This document shows, one piece after another, positions 16,802 to 25,166 of a stretch of 64,000 nucleotides of DNA. Below the pieces are notes generated by a model that saw only the letters and a program-made list of their open reading frames with translations, did no database searches and was not told the origin of the DNA. The stretch lies in NCBI RefSeq assembly GCF_014836885.1, contig NZ_JACSPY010000001.1, positions 385,051 to 449,050 on the forward strand, given 5' to 3'. This DNA comes from Brevibacterium gallinarum (GTDB lineage Bacteria; Actinomycetota; Actinomycetes; Actinomycetales; Brevibacteriaceae). The position numbers and the translations under genes were made by a program. Position 1 is the stretch's first letter. Each line of letters starts with the position of its first letter.

Positions 16802-17670
16802 TGCGCATCGACGTCATCTCGATCTTCCCCGACTACCTCGCCCCGCTTGAACTCTCCCTGACCGGCAAGGCGATGGCCGCAGGCCTCCTCGACGTCGGCA
16901 TCCACGACCTGCGCGACTGGACCACCGACCGGCACCGCACCGTTGACGACACCCCCTACGGCGGGGGTGCGGGTATGGTCATGAAGCCCGAACCATGGGC
17001 CCAGGCACTCACCGACGTGGCCGAATTGGCAGGGCGGGCCGAGCTGTCAGGGTCGGCCGACCTGGCCGGTTCAAGCGACGACACCCCGGCGACCACCGCC
17101 TCGGGCACGGGTACCGCCGCCGAGGCGGGGGAGAAGCCGGTGCTCATCGTCCCCTCACCGGCCGGTGCCCCCTTCACCCAAGCCGACGCCCGCCGGCTGG
17201 CCGGCCGGTCGCATCTCGTGTTCGCCTGCGGCCGCTACGAGGGCATCGACCAGCGGGTCATCGACTGGGCAGGAGGCGACTTCGACGTCGAACTCGTCTC
17301 GATCGGCGACTACGTGCTCAACGGCGGCGAGGTCGCCGCACTCGTCATCATCGAAGCCGTCGCCCGTCTCATCCCCGGCTTCATGGGCAACCCTGAGTCC
17401 CTGGTCGAGGAGAGCTACGAGGACGGCCTCCTCGAATACCCCGTCTACACCAAACCCGCCGACTGGCGCGGACACCAGGTGCCCGACGTGCTGCTCTCAG
17501 GCAACCACGCCGCGATCGCGCGGTGGCGGCGCGACCAGCGGCTCATCCGCACCCAGCGGACCCGCCCCGACCTGCTCGCCGGCCTCCCCGACGCGGCCCT
17601 CGACGCCCGCGACCGCCAGGTGCTCACCGAGGCCGCACGTGAAGTTGAGCCCGGCGGACCCGGCGGCTAA
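16801..17670 (+). CDS. trmD: tRNA (guanine-N1)-methyltransferase TrmD, with loop insertion
   Basis: SPOUT methyltransferase making m1G37 in tRNA. Visible are the N-terminal [32 protein letters not shown], the SAM-knot segment [15 protein letters not shown] and [12 protein letters not shown], and the C-terminal [18 protein letters not shown]. Between about residues 75 and 115 there is an extra Ala/Ser/Gly/Thr-rich insertion, not in E. coli TrmD, that holds the dispersed repeat as ATTASGTG and an inverted CCGCCTCGG/CCGAGGCGG pair. Its end overlaps the candidate rplS promoter. Confidence 0.96.
   Translation: MRIDVISIFPDYLAPLELSLTGKAMAAGLLDVGIHDLRDWTTDRHRTVDDTPYGGGAGMVMKPEPWAQALTDVAELAGRAELSGSADLAGSSDDTPATTASGTGTAAEAGEKPVLIVPSPAGAPFTQADARRLAGRSHLVFACGRYEGIDQRVIDWAGGDFDVELVSIGDYVLNGGEVAALVIIEAVARLIPGFMGNPESLVEESYEDGLLEYPVYTKPADWRGHQVPDVLLSGNHAAIARWRRDQRLIRTQRTRPDLLAGLPDAALDARDRQVLTEAAREVEPGGPGG
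17093..17110 (+). repeat. Dispersed repeat copy inside trmD
   Basis: CCACCGCCTCGGGCACGG, an exact consensus match, read as T-T-A-S-G-T in the TrmD loop insertion (about residues 98-103). A CCGAGGCGG about 15 bases downstream can pair with its CCGCCTCGG core to form a hairpin. Confidence 0.7.
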
Positions 17671-17673
17671 GAT
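17645..17673 (+). promoter_or_regulatory. Candidate rplS promoter and leader hairpin
   Basis: TTGAGC (17645-17650) and TAAGAT (17668-17673) with a 17-base spacer overlap the end of trmD. They are followed by a roughly 190-base leader before rplS. Within the leader, GGCACC...CTGC (from 17691) can pair with GCAGGTGCC (17713-17721) with a small bulge. A ribosomal-protein leader function is possible but not shown. Confidence 0.5.
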
Positions 17674-17872
17674 AGAGCATTGCGTTTGTTGGCACCGATC
17701 TGCCCCGGGGGAGCAGGTGCCAGCGCCCACCGTTAGCCCATGAGGATCATGCCAGCAGGTGAGCGCAGCAGAGGAACAGCAGTTCCGGCAGACGAACTCA
17801 TCTCATCACCGGCCGTGCGCCGGGCTGATCGAAGCTGTGCCGACCCGAGGCGAGCACACAGGAGAACACATC

Positions 17873-18214
17873 ATGCAGAAGCTTGACATTGTCGACAAGA
17901 AGTCGATGAAGACGGACCTCCCCGAGTTCCGCGCAGGCGACACCGTTGACGTCGCCGTCCGCGTCATCGAGGGCAGCCGCTCGCGTATCCAGATGTTCAA
18001 GGGTGTCGTCATCCGCCGTCAGGGTGCCGGCATCTCGGAGACCTTCACCGTGCGCAAGATCAGCTTCGGCGTCGGCGTTGAGCGCACCTTCCCGCTCCAC
18101 TCGCCGACCGTCGAGCGCATCGACGTCGTCTCCCGCGGCATCGTGCGCCGCGCGAAGCTGTACTACCTGCGCAACCTGCGCGGCAAGGCAGCGCGCATCC
18201 GCGAGAAGCGCTGA
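17873..18214 (+). CDS. rplS: 50S ribosomal protein L19
   Basis: 113-residue L19 located at the subunit interface. It starts [19 protein letters not shown] at ATG 17873 after AGGAGAA. The core has [37 protein letters not shown] and the C-terminal [17 protein letters not shown]. An open frame runs upstream to 17759, but homology begins at the chosen ATG. Preceded by a leader of about 190 bases with its own candidate promoter. Confidence 0.97.
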   Translation: MQKLDIVDKKSMKTDLPEFRAGDTVDVAVRVIEGSRSRIQMFKGVVIRRQGAGISETFTVRKISFGVGVERTFPLHSPTVERIDVVSRGIVRRAKLYYLRNLRGKAARIREKR

Positions 18215-18234
18215 TCACTCGCCACAGCGAGACC

Positions 18235-18885
18235 ATGACACCGGCGAAGGGCGTGACTGCACAGTCGCGCCCTTCGCCGCGCCCGAGGCGGTGGCTGCGT
18301 GTCATCGCAATCCTCGCGATCGTCGCCGTGCTCACCGCCGCCGGCATCCGGGCACTGGGCGTCCAGTCGTTCTCCATCCCCTCGGAGTCGATGGAGCCGA
18401 CATTCCGGCCCGGCAACCAGGTCACGGTGCTGCGCGCCGACGCGCTGACCGGCAGCATCGACACCGGTGATGTCGTCGTCATCGACGGCCGCGGCTCCTT
18501 CCTGCCGACCAGCCCGCCGAACGCCGCCCAGCAGGTCGGCTCCTGGTTCGGCGCCGGACCCGGCGACGTGTTCTTCATCAAACGCGTCATCGCTGGACCC
18601 GGCGACACCCTCGAATGCTGCTCGGATGACGGCAGGCTCATCCGCAACGGTGAAGAGCTCGACGAGCCCTATCTCGCCTCTCCGCCGAGTGCCGACCACC
18701 CGGCCTCGGCCACCCCGTTCGCCGTCGACGTGCCCGCCGACCGGCTGTGGCTCATGGGCGACAACCGCGACAACTCGACCGACTCGCGTGCACTGCTCGG
18801 CAGCCCCGGCGGCGGGATGATCCCCACGCGCCGGGTCATCGGCGTCGTCATCGGCCACGGCTCCTCGGTTGACCGGGGCAAGTAG
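18235..18885 (+). CDS. lepB: Signal peptidase I (first of two)
   Basis: Type I leader peptidase that cleaves Sec and Tat signal peptides outside the membrane. After a basic N-terminus there is one membrane helix (VIAILAIVAVLTAAGI, about residues 24-39). Then come the catalytic Ser motif IPSESMEPT, the catalytic Lys in FFIKRVIAGPGD and the C-terminal box MGDNRDNSTDSR. The ATG at 18235 is chosen, but an rplS-proximal hairpin covers the first codons; GTG 18253 is an alternative. A reversed copy of the dispersed repeat encodes residues about 15-20. It lies next to a paralogue. Confidence 0.93.
   Translation: MTPAKGVTAQSRPSPRPRRWLRVIAILAIVAVLTAAGIRALGVQSFSIPSESMEPTFRPGNQVTVLRADALTGSIDTGDVVVIDGRGSFLPTSPPNAAQQVGSWFGAGPGDVFFIKRVIAGPGDTLECCSDDGRLIRNGEELDEPYLASPPSADHPASATPFAVDVPADRLWLMGDNRDNSTDSRALLGSPGGGMIPTRRVIGVVIGHGSSVDRGK
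18242..18279 (+). terminator. Strong hairpin after rplS overlapping the start of lepB
   Basis: CGGCGAAGGGCG (18242-18253) pairs with CGCCCTTCGCCG (18268-18279), and the inner GACT gcac AGTC extends the stem. It lies 28 bases after the rplS stop but seven bases inside the first lepB reading frame (start 18235). There is no T-tract. It may be the rplS terminator, an attenuator for lepB, or evidence that lepB starts further downstream. Confidence 0.6.
18277..18294 (-). repeat. Dispersed repeat copy, reverse, in lepB N-terminus
   Basis: On the minus strand it reads CCACCGCCTCGGGCGCGG, an exact consensus match. On the coding strand it is read as R-P-R-R-W in the basic N-terminus of the first signal peptidase, directly after the rplS hairpin. 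Confidence 0.65.
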
Positions 18886-18898
18886 GTAGACTGCCTGA

Positions 18899-19570
18899 GT
18901 GGCCCGAAAAAAGTCAGAGAAGAAGAGCCTGCGTTCCTTCCTCGTGGAGGTCGCCGTCATCCTCGTCATCGCCCTGGTCGTCTCGACGGCTGTGAAGACG
19001 TGGGTGGTGCGCTCCTTCTACATCCCCTCCAGCTCGATGGAGCCGACCCTGCTCGTCAACGACCGGGTGCTGGCCAACCAGCTGCCGGGCAACTCGGTCA
19101 ACCGTGGGGACATCGTCGTCTTCACCGATCCCGGCGGATGGCTCTCACCCGGGCTCGTCGCCGACTACAAGCCCAACCCGATCCTCGAGTTCATCGGCCT
19201 CGTCCCCTCCGATGCCGGCACCCAGCTCGTCAAGCGGGCGATCGCCGTCGGCGGCGACCACGTCGAATGCTGCGATGCCGAAGGCCGCATCTCCGTCAAC
19301 GGGCAGCCGCTGGATGAGACCTACCTCGGTGAGGGAACCGAGCCCTCGGAGATCGAGTTCTCCGAAGACGTCCCGGCCGGGCACTACTGGATGATGGGCG
19401 ACAACCGCACCAACTCGCTCGACTCCCGTTACAACGGTGATGCACCCGGCGGTGCCTTCGTGCCCGAGGACAAGGTGGTGGGCACCGTGTTCGTGCGCAA
19501 CTGGCCGTTTGACCGGATCGGCCGGCTGAAGAACCCGGAGGCGGTATACGCCGATGTCCCGCAGCCCTGA
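18899..19570 (+). CDS. lepB: Signal peptidase I (second of two)
   Basis: 223-residue paralogue of the preceding gene. It has a Lys-rich N-terminus, a membrane helix (VEVAVILVIALVVSTAV, about residues 17-33), catalytic Ser in IPSSSMEPT, Lys in QLVKRAIAVGGDHVECC and MGDNRTNSLDSR. It starts with GTG 18899. TAGACT (18887-18892) ends six bases upstream, so its message may be leaderless and separately initiated. Having two adjacent type I peptidases is common in actinobacteria and may broaden substrate range. Confidence 0.94.
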   Translation: MARKKSEKKSLRSFLVEVAVILVIALVVSTAVKTWVVRSFYIPSSSMEPTLLVNDRVLANQLPGNSVNRGDIVVFTDPGGWLSPGLVADYKPNPILEFIGLVPSDAGTQLVKRAIAVGGDHVECCDAEGRISVNGQPLDETYLGEGTEPSEIEFSEDVPAGHYWMMGDNRTNSLDSRYNGDAPGGAFVPEDKVVGTVFVRNWPFDRIGRLKNPEAVYADVPQP

Positions 19571-20279
19571 CACCGCCACCCTCGAACGCGCCACCCGCAC
19601 CGGCAGCACCGCTGCCGGACTGCGCGACCTGAGCGTCGAACGCGAGCTTGCCGCCAGCGGTGTCGAGACGATCATCGGCATGGATGAGGTCGGCCGCGGC
19701 TGCGTGGCCGGGCCGATCGGCGTCGGCGCTGTCCACTACCGGCTGGTTGACCTGCTCGCAGGCGACATCCCTGCAGGCATCCACGACTCCAAGCAGCTGA
19801 ACATCACCGCCCGGCAGACGATCGCCCAGACCGTCACCGCCTGGCAGCAGCACACTGCTGTCGCCTTTGCCGAACCAGCCGAGATCGATGCTCTCGGCGT
19901 CACCCTGGCCCTGTGCCTGGCCGGCCGGCGCGCCCTGGCCGCACTGCCGCCGGCCAGCCTCGTGCTGCTCGACGGCAGCCATGACTGGCTGTCCGCACCG
20001 CTCACTCTCGACTGTTTCGACACCTTCGGACCCGCCGCCGAGGTCGAGGTCCCGGACGTGCGCACGATCATCAAGGGCGACGGCACCCGCGTGACGATCG
20101 CTGCCGCCAGCGTGCTGGCCAAGGTCGCCCGCGATGAGCTCATGCACGCTCTGGCCGCCGAATACCCCGGCTACGCCTGGGACTCCAACGTCGGCTACCT
20201 CACCCAGGCCCATCGCGCCGGAGTCGCCGCGCACGGGCTGAGCCCGCATCACCGGCGCAGCTTCCGCATCGACGTCTGA
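19554..20279 (+). CDS. rnhB: Ribonuclease HII
   Basis: Removes ribonucleotides from DNA-RNA hybrids. The Asp-Glu pair lies in IIGMDEVGRGCVAGPI (about residues 39-54). A further Asp is in HDSKQLNI, and one more in LLDGSHDWL. The C-terminal ISAAS-like stretch reads ITIAAASVLAKVARDELM-like (VTIAAASVLAKVARDE). ATG 19554 overlaps the end of the upstream lepB by 17 nt, so translation is probably coupled. Confidence 0.95.
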   Translation: MSRSPDTATLERATRTGSTAAGLRDLSVERELAASGVETIIGMDEVGRGCVAGPIGVGAVHYRLVDLLAGDIPAGIHDSKQLNITARQTIAQTVTAWQQHTAVAFAEPAEIDALGVTLALCLAGRRALAALPPASLVLLDGSHDWLSAPLTLDCFDTFGPAAEVEVPDVRTIIKGDGTRVTIAAASVLAKVARDELMHALAAEYPGYAWDSNVGYLTQAHRAGVAAHGLSPHHRRSFRIDV

Positions 20280-20364
20280 ACACCAGCCGGGCAGACGCTC
20301 ACTGTCCAGACCCTGCCGCCGGTTGAAGATTCTGCAACCGCTGTCGGTGGCATAGGATGACGCC

Positions 20365-20685
20365 ATGAGCGCCGAGGACCTGGAAAACTACGAAGCCGAC
20401 TTAGAACTGCAGCTGTACCGCGAGTACCGCGATGTCGTCGGACTGTTCTCATATGTCGTCGACACCAACCAGCGGTTCTACCTGGCCAATTCGGTCGATC
20501 TCAAGGCCCACCACGAGGGCTCGGACGTCTACTTCGAAGTCACCCTTAAAGACGCCTGGGTGTGGGACACCTACCGCACCGCCCGCTTCGTCAAGCACGT
20601 GTCGATCCTGACCTTCAAGGACGTCAACATCGAAGAGATCGCCAAGAACGAGGACTTCGATCCGCCGCAGTCGCTGCGCCCGTGA
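20365..20685 (+). CDS. DUF2469 family protein
   Basis: 106-residue actinobacterial protein starting MSAEDLENYEADLELQLYRE, the hallmark of DUF2469, which is nearly always next to rnhB. It is Asp/Glu-rich and Tyr-rich, with no membrane segment. Its function is unknown. TAGGAT (20353-20358) ends six bases before the ATG, so transcription may be leaderless. A bidirectional terminator follows. Confidence 0.93.
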   Translation: MSAEDLENYEADLELQLYREYRDVVGLFSYVVDTNQRFYLANSVDLKAHHEGSDVYFEVTLKDAWVWDTYRTARFVKHVSILTFKDVNIEEIAKNEDFDPPQSLRP

Positions 20686-20692
20686 ATGGCGA

Positions 20693-20730
20693 AGAGCTGT
20701 GACCACACGTCGTTGTGCGGCCACAGCTCT
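20693..20730. terminator. Bidirectional terminator between DUF2469 and Leu/Val dehydrogenase
   Basis: AGAGCTGTG (20693-20701) pairs with CACAGCTCT (20722-20730), and an inner CACA/TGTG pair continues the stem. It lies between the convergent genes ending at 20685 and 20748. Confidence 0.65.
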
Positions 20731-20747
20731 GCGCTGCCGCCTGTGGA

Positions 20748-21830
20748 TCAGCGAGCGTCGGCGATGCGCTGACCGGCCATCTCCTCAGCGACCTCGGCAG
20801 CCGGACGGCCCTCCGCCTCGGCCTGATCGAGGACCTGCGTGACCCGGTCGTACAGCGAGAGCACGCTGGCACGCGAACCCTCCAGCGACGGCTCGGAGTA
20901 GATCATCGTCGCTGCGGCCATGACACCGCCGGCGTTGGCGAGGAAGTCAGGCACGTAGGCGATGCCGCGCTCACGCAGCTGCTGGCCGTGGGCTGGGGTG
21001 GCGAGCTGGTTGTTGGCGATGCCGCTGATGAGGCGGGCCTTGATGTCGCCGATCGTGTCATCGTTGATGATGCCGCCGAGAGCACAGGGTGCGAACACGT
21101 CGACATCCTGGGCATGGATCTCATCGGCGGGAACAGCGGCGGCGCCGAATGCCTCAACGGCGGAGTCGACAGCCGGCTGGTAGACATCGGAGACGACGAG
21201 TTCGGCACCGGCCTCATGCAGCATCCGGCACAGTTCGCGCCCGGTGCCGCCGAGTCCCTGCACGGCCACGCGCAGACCCGACAGGTCAGTCCGGTCTGCT
21301 GGGTCTGAGGAGTCGGCCTTGGCGCGTTCCTTCCACACGTGTGCGACACCGGCCTGCAGCGACGTGAACGCGCCGAGGGCGGTGAACTGGGAGGTGCTGA
21401 CACCTGCGGGGAACTGGCTGGCGCGGGCGAAGATGTAATCGCAGTTCTCCGCCAGCACGTCGGCATCCTCGGGGCCGACGCCGACGTCGATGGCGGTCCA
21501 GTAGCGGCCGCCGAGTGTCTGCACGTGCTTGGAGAAGGCGCGCAGCACCTCTGCCTTGTCGGGGCGGTGCGGATCGGCGATGATGACGCACTTGCCGCCG
21601 CCCAGCGGCAGGCCGGCGATCGAGTTCTTGTACGTCATGCCGCGCGAAAGGCGCAGCACGTCGGTGAGCGCATCGGCTTCGGACTCGTACGGATACATGC
21701 GGCAGCCTCCGGCAGCCGGTCCGAGAGTGGTGTCGTGCACGGCGATGATGGCGCGCAGGTCGAGGTCGCGGTCATGGCAGAAGATGACCTGCTCGTGGTG
21801 ATCGAACTCAGGGTGCGAGAAGAGGTCCAC
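20748..21830 (-). CDS. Leucine/valine (branched-chain amino acid) dehydrogenase
   Basis: NAD-dependent oxidative deaminase of the Glu/Leu/Phe/Val dehydrogenase family. It converts branched-chain amino acids to 2-oxo acids and feeds branched fatty acid and acyl-CoA synthesis. The catalytic part includes MTYKNSIAGLPLGGGKCVI (substrate- and proton-relay Lys), then the NAD-binding AVQGLGGTGRELCRML and a C-terminal LANAGGVMAAATMIY. GTG 21830 (preceded by GAAGGAG) gives 360 residues, the family length; the longer open frame upstream lacks homology. Substrate preference (Leu or Val) cannot be read from the sequence. Confidence 0.9.
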   Translation of the reverse strand: MDLFSHPEFDHHEQVIFCHDRDLDLRAIIAVHDTTLGPAAGGCRMYPYESEADALTDVLRLSRGMTYKNSIAGLPLGGGKCVIIADPHRPDKAEVLRAFSKHVQTLGGRYWTAIDVGVGPEDADVLAENCDYIFARASQFPAGVSTSQFTALGAFTSLQAGVAHVWKERAKADSSDPADRTDLSGLRVAVQGLGGTGRELCRMLHEAGAELVVSDVYQPAVDSAVEAFGAAAVPADEIHAQDVDVFAPCALGGIINDDTIGDIKARLISGIANNQLATPAHGQQLRERGIAYVPDFLANAGGVMAAATMIYSEPSLEGSRASVLSLYDRVTQVLDQAEAEGRPAAEVAEEMAGQRIADAR

Positions 21831-22225
21831 GGTGACTCCTTCGGTCTCAGGTGTGAGCAGCAGGCGCGGGATGTGCGCCCGTGCAAAAACCGCACGCGGT
21901 TCGCGCGAGCGGCCTTTGTTCTCACCGTACATCGGTTCTGCCGGACAGAGGTAGCTGGGCGGGATGGTCCGGTGGCTTTACTACTTCTACTCTGGCTGTC
22001 CTTCTCACCGCGCCTGTGCACGTGGGAGCTTGATGAGCCATGACCTCGGGGTTCGAACGCAGATCCTTCTCCAGGATGTGTCGGACATTCGCGCAGTTCG
22101 GAAGCGAAAGACTCGAAGCTGGGTGACCCAGCGCAGATGATGGCGTGCGCATACGAAAGGCGGATTTGCCGAAAATGCAGATTCTGGAACTAGTCTGCTG
22201 AGGCGCGGGGTAGGGCAGCGAGCGG
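21831..22225. other. Intergenic region upstream of Leu/Val dehydrogenase
   Basis: 395 bases with no supported gene. It should hold the dehydrogenase promoter on the minus strand. A GTTCGAAC near 22052 looks like a T-loop but the flanks do not fold into a tRNA. The base composition is slightly less G+C-rich than the neighbouring genes. Confidence 0.5.
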
Positions 22226-22576
22226 TTATTTCGTCTCGTTCGGGTGGCTTGTGTGAACCTGCTCGAGGAATACAGTCTTGTCGACGACGAAGTACCAGAT
22301 CCGAGCAGTGCCTTTCGCGGTCGGTTTGTGCTGCCAACGTTCGTGCGTGGTTCCGCCTCGGGAAAGATGTCCGAGCTGGCCCTTGAGCCGATAGTTGGTT
22401 GGAGTGGTGGTCAAAGGCGCCCGGGTGAGGAAATCCCAGGTATCGGCCATCGGATTGCGGATGGTTGCGACGAGGTCGCGCCAGCCCTTCTGTGCTTCGG
22501 CGGTAGCGAATCTGATTTCATACTCGACCTTCTTCGGAGGCCGAGGAACCAACTTGCCCTTCTTGCTGCCTGACAC
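22226..22576 (-). CDS. Putative toxin of a toxin-antitoxin pair, uncharacterised
   Basis: 116-residue basic protein that begins MSGSKKGKLVPRPPKKVEYE and ends HTSHPNETK. The middle (EAQKGWRDLVATIRNPM ... RWQHKPTAKGTARIWYFVVD) has the layout of RelE/ParE-like mRNA interferases: a basic helix pair followed by a beta strand with IWYFVVD. No catalytic set can be assigned with confidence. It starts two bases after the stop of a Phd-like gene, the usual antitoxin-first order. Its lower G+C and position beside a 395-base gap suggest acquisition. Confidence 0.55.
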   Translation of the reverse strand: MSGSKKGKLVPRPPKKVEYEIRFATAEAQKGWRDLVATIRNPMADTWDFLTRAPLTTTPTNYRLKGQLGHLSRGGTTHERWQHKPTAKGTARIWYFVVDKTVFLEQVHTSHPNETK

Positions 22577-22578
22577 GG

Positions 22579-23040
22579 TCAGGGGCGCTCCACGACGTCG
22601 TCACCCTCGTCGAGCCATTCGAGTTCGGCACTCCCGAGTCCGGCGGCCATTGCCGTGGCTGTCTCCTTCCACGAGGTCAGCTCAGCGATCGCCAGGTGCG
22701 GTTGATCAGTCGAGAAGGACGCTCGTGCGGCGTCGACGAGATTGTGAGCGCAGGACTCGCGGTCCTCGGGAGAGAGAGCGTGCATCCACGGGAACGACCT
22801 CGTCATGCGTTCGGGGAGAGTGCCGGATTCGTCGAGGGCGACGGTCAGCAACCGAGCAGCGAAGTCAAGCAGGTGAGTGCGGGCGTCTGCCTCGCGCTGC
22901 GACATGAGTACGAGCGCTTCGCCGTCTCGGCGCGTCACCGTGACGGGGTGATCTTCAGCCTCGGCGAAGACCTCGGCGGAGTGCTTACTCAGATCCGACG
23001 AGCGCCGAGTGTAGGCAGGGAGGGCGGAAGCAGCGGTCAT
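22579..23040 (-). CDS. Phd/YefM-like antitoxin with extended C-terminus
   Basis: 153-residue protein. The N-terminal half (AYTRRSSDLSKHSAEVFAEA, then DHPVTVTRRDGEALVLMSQRE) has the Phd/YefM DNA-binding fold. The C-terminal half (about residues 60-153) is unusually long and acidic, ending WLDEGDDVVERP, and could wrap the toxin. It lies directly upstream of the putative toxin (2-nt gap). Assignment rests on the fold pattern and arrangement, not on a full family match. The ATG at 23040 is the first start in frame. Confidence 0.6.
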   Translation of the reverse strand: MTAASALPAYTRRSSDLSKHSAEVFAEAEDHPVTVTRRDGEALVLMSQREADARTHLLDFAARLLTVALDESGTLPERMTRSFPWMHALSPEDRESCAHNLVDAARASFSTDQPHLAIAELTSWKETATAMAAGLGSAELEWLDEGDDVVERP

Positions 23041-23238
23041 AGATCCATCATATTCGGAACGTGTTCGGAAGTCTAGGGTTTATTGCTGCGGCTGTCTTCC
23101 CTCCGATGCTGACCTCGCGACTGGCTGGGTGTGGACCGGCACGGAGGCGTGAACCCGGTCGGGTGTGCACGATCGGTGTCCGTCCACACCGGTAGGGCAG
23201 GCGTTCTCACCAGCCGCATGCGCTGGTGAGGTGGAGCC

Positions 23239-23589
23239 ATGAAAGCACAGACACTCGGCCGCACCGGTGAGGACTACGCCACCCGCTACCTCGAATGCCT
23301 CGGTTGGACGATCCTGCACCGCAACTGGCGCTGCTCCAATGGCGAGATCGACATCATCGCCCGCGACGGTGACACGCTCGTCTTCGTCGAGGTCAAAACC
23401 CGTATCGCGTCCTGGGCAGGGCACCCGCTGGAGGCGATCACCCCGATCAAGCTCAGAAACCTGCGGACCCTCGGTCTGCGGTTCCTGGCCGAGTGCGATG
23501 AGTGGTATCCGCAGTTCAGGTTCGATGCCATCGGCATTCTGTGGAGCGCCCGCCAACCGGACCTCCAACACGTCCGGGATGTGCGATGA
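23239..23589 (+). CDS. yraN: UPF0102 / YraN family putative nuclease
   Basis: 116-residue restriction-endonuclease-like protein. It has LGRTGEDYATRYLECLGW at the start, then NGEIDIIARDGDTLVFVEVKTR, which carries the D-ExK-type nuclease core. The family is linked to DNA processing and is typically encoded next to comM and dprA, as here. The stop overlaps the comM start (ATGA). Enzymatic activity in this family is poorly defined. Confidence 0.93.
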   Translation: MKAQTLGRTGEDYATRYLECLGWTILHRNWRCSNGEIDIIARDGDTLVFVEVKTRIASWAGHPLEAITPIKLRNLRTLGLRFLAECDEWYPQFRFDAIGILWSARQPDLQHVRDVR

Positions 23590-25166
23590 GTGCGGTGGAA
23601 GAGGAGCAGAAGGTCCGCGTCGTCGGCGGTGTGCGCAACCGTCTCGGCCGGGCCCAGGCAGTCGCGCTGTGGGGGACCAGCGGCACACCGATCAGCATTG
23701 AGACGAGCATGAACCAGGGCATTCCCGGCATCGACATCATCGGCCTGCCTGACGTCTCGGTCAGCGAGTCGCGCAAACGGGTCCGCGCGGCCCTGTCGAA
23801 TCTGGGGATCTCGCTCAGCGCTGCGAAGGTGACGGTCAACCTGCAGCCGGGTGCGGTGAAGAAGGTCGGCACATCCTTCGACCTCGGCATTGCGGTGACG
23901 ATCCTCGCCTGCGAGGAGCTCATTCCGGAGCACTCAGCAGATGGGGTCGTGCACTGCGGTGAGCTCGGTCTCGACGGGCGCATTCTGCCTGTGCGCGGGG
24001 TGCTGCCGACGATCCTCGCCGGTCTGGAGGCGGGCTTCACTCGCTTCGTCGTTCCCTACGGGAATCGTGCCGAAGCAGCTCTTGTCCCGCAGGCTGAGGT
24101 CGTTGCCGCCGGGCATCTGGCCGATGTCGTCCAGGCTCACGGTGGTCGTGCGGCACCATCCAACACCGAACCAGTGCCCGCGGCTCCCAGCAGTCGCGAG
24201 AACGTCATCGAACCCACCGATCTCGCCGACGTCCACGGTCAGCATGACGCCCGGCGCGCACTCGAACTGGCGGCCGCCGGTGGCCACCACTTGCTCATGA
24301 GCGGTGCTCCCGGCGCCGGCAAGTCGATGCTCGCCGCCTGTCTCAGCGGCATCGTGCCGCCGTTGAACCGCGATGAGCGCATAGAAGTGCTGGCCATGCA
24401 GTCACTGGCCGGCTGCGTCGAAGCCGATGAACTCGATGCTGTTGCTCCACCGTTCGAAGCGCCTCATCACCGGACGACAGCCACGGCGATGGTCGGTGGC
24501 TCCCGGCCGGGAGCGATCGGAGTGTTCTCACGTGCTCACCGCGGGGTGCTGTTCCTCGATGAGGCTCCGGAATTCAACCGCGACGTGCTCGAAGCGCTGC
24601 GTCAGCCGCTGGAGAGCGGCTACTGCGATATCCACCGCGCCTGGGGGTCGGTGGTGCTGCCGGCGAAATTCCAACTCGTGCTGGCGGCCAACCCGTGTCC
24701 CTGCGGTGTCGCTGGCAGCAGCACCCAGACGTGTTCGTGCACCCCGCACGTGCGCCGCCGCTACCGGCAGAAGCTCTCCGGCCCGCTGCTCGACCGCGTC
24801 GACATCCAGCTCGACGTCCTGCCTGTCACCGCAGCCGACCTGCGCACGGATGCGCCAGTCGAGTCGTCGACTGTCGTCGCCGAGCGGGTGGCGGCAGCAC
24901 GGGAGCGCCAGACCCACCGCTATGCCGATATGCCGTGGAACACGAACGCCCGCGCACCGGGTGCGTATCTGCGAGAAGCGTTCTCCTTCAGATCCAGTGA
25001 GACTCACGTCCTCGACCAGGCACTCGAACGCGGTCTGCTGTCGATGCGCGGATATGACCGAGTGCTGCGGATCGCCGCGACCATCGCCGACCTCGCCGGC
25101 CGAACCCGCCCCGATGGCGACGATGTGCTCGCCGCGGCACTCCTGCGCATGCGGGAGGCACAATGA
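23586..25166 (+). CDS. comM: Mg-chelatase-like AAA+ ATPase ComM
   Basis: Hexameric branch-migration helicase family that helps integrate DNA during natural transformation. It has an N-terminal Lon-type domain (GIPGIDIIGLPDVSVSESRK), Walker A SGAPGAGKSM (near residue 240), Walker B VLFLDEAPEF, then arginine-finger and Cys-containing ANPCPCG with a Cys cluster (QTCSCTPHVRRRYRQKLSGP). ATG 23586 overlaps the yraN stop. 526 residues, normal for the family. It overlaps dprA at the 3' end. Confidence 0.93.
   Translation: MSAVEEEQKVRVVGGVRNRLGRAQAVALWGTSGTPISIETSMNQGIPGIDIIGLPDVSVSESRKRVRAALSNLGISLSAAKVTVNLQPGAVKKVGTSFDLGIAVTILACEELIPEHSADGVVHCGELGLDGRILPVRGVLPTILAGLEAGFTRFVVPYGNRAEAALVPQAEVVAAGHLADVVQAHGGRAAPSNTEPVPAAPSSRENVIEPTDLADVHGQHDARRALELAAAGGHHLLMSGAPGAGKSMLAACLSGIVPPLNRDERIEVLAMQSLAGCVEADELDAVAPPFEAPHHRTTATAMVGGSRPGAIGVFSRAHRGVLFLDEAPEFNRDVLEALRQPLESGYCDIHRAWGSVVLPAKFQLVLAANPCPCGVAGSSTQTCSCTPHVRRRYRQKLSGPLLDRVDIQLDVLPVTAADLRTDAPVESSTVVAERVAAARERQTHRYADMPWNTNARAPGAYLREAFSFRSSETHVLDQALERGLLSMRGYDRVLRIAATIADLAGRTRPDGDDVLAAALLRMREAQ

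Noticed and set aside
18235..19570. Two adjacent signal peptidase genes as a novel duplication
   Set aside because: Multiple type I signal peptidases next to rplS-rnhB are common in actinobacteria.
22040..22075. GTTCGAAC T-loop-like sequence suggesting a tRNA
   Set aside because: The flanking five-base stems do not pair on either strand and no acceptor stem or anticodon arm can be drawn.
22345..22365. CCGCCTCGGGAA in the putative toxin gene as a repeat copy
   Set aside because: Only the core matches; the left flank and trailing CGG are missing.
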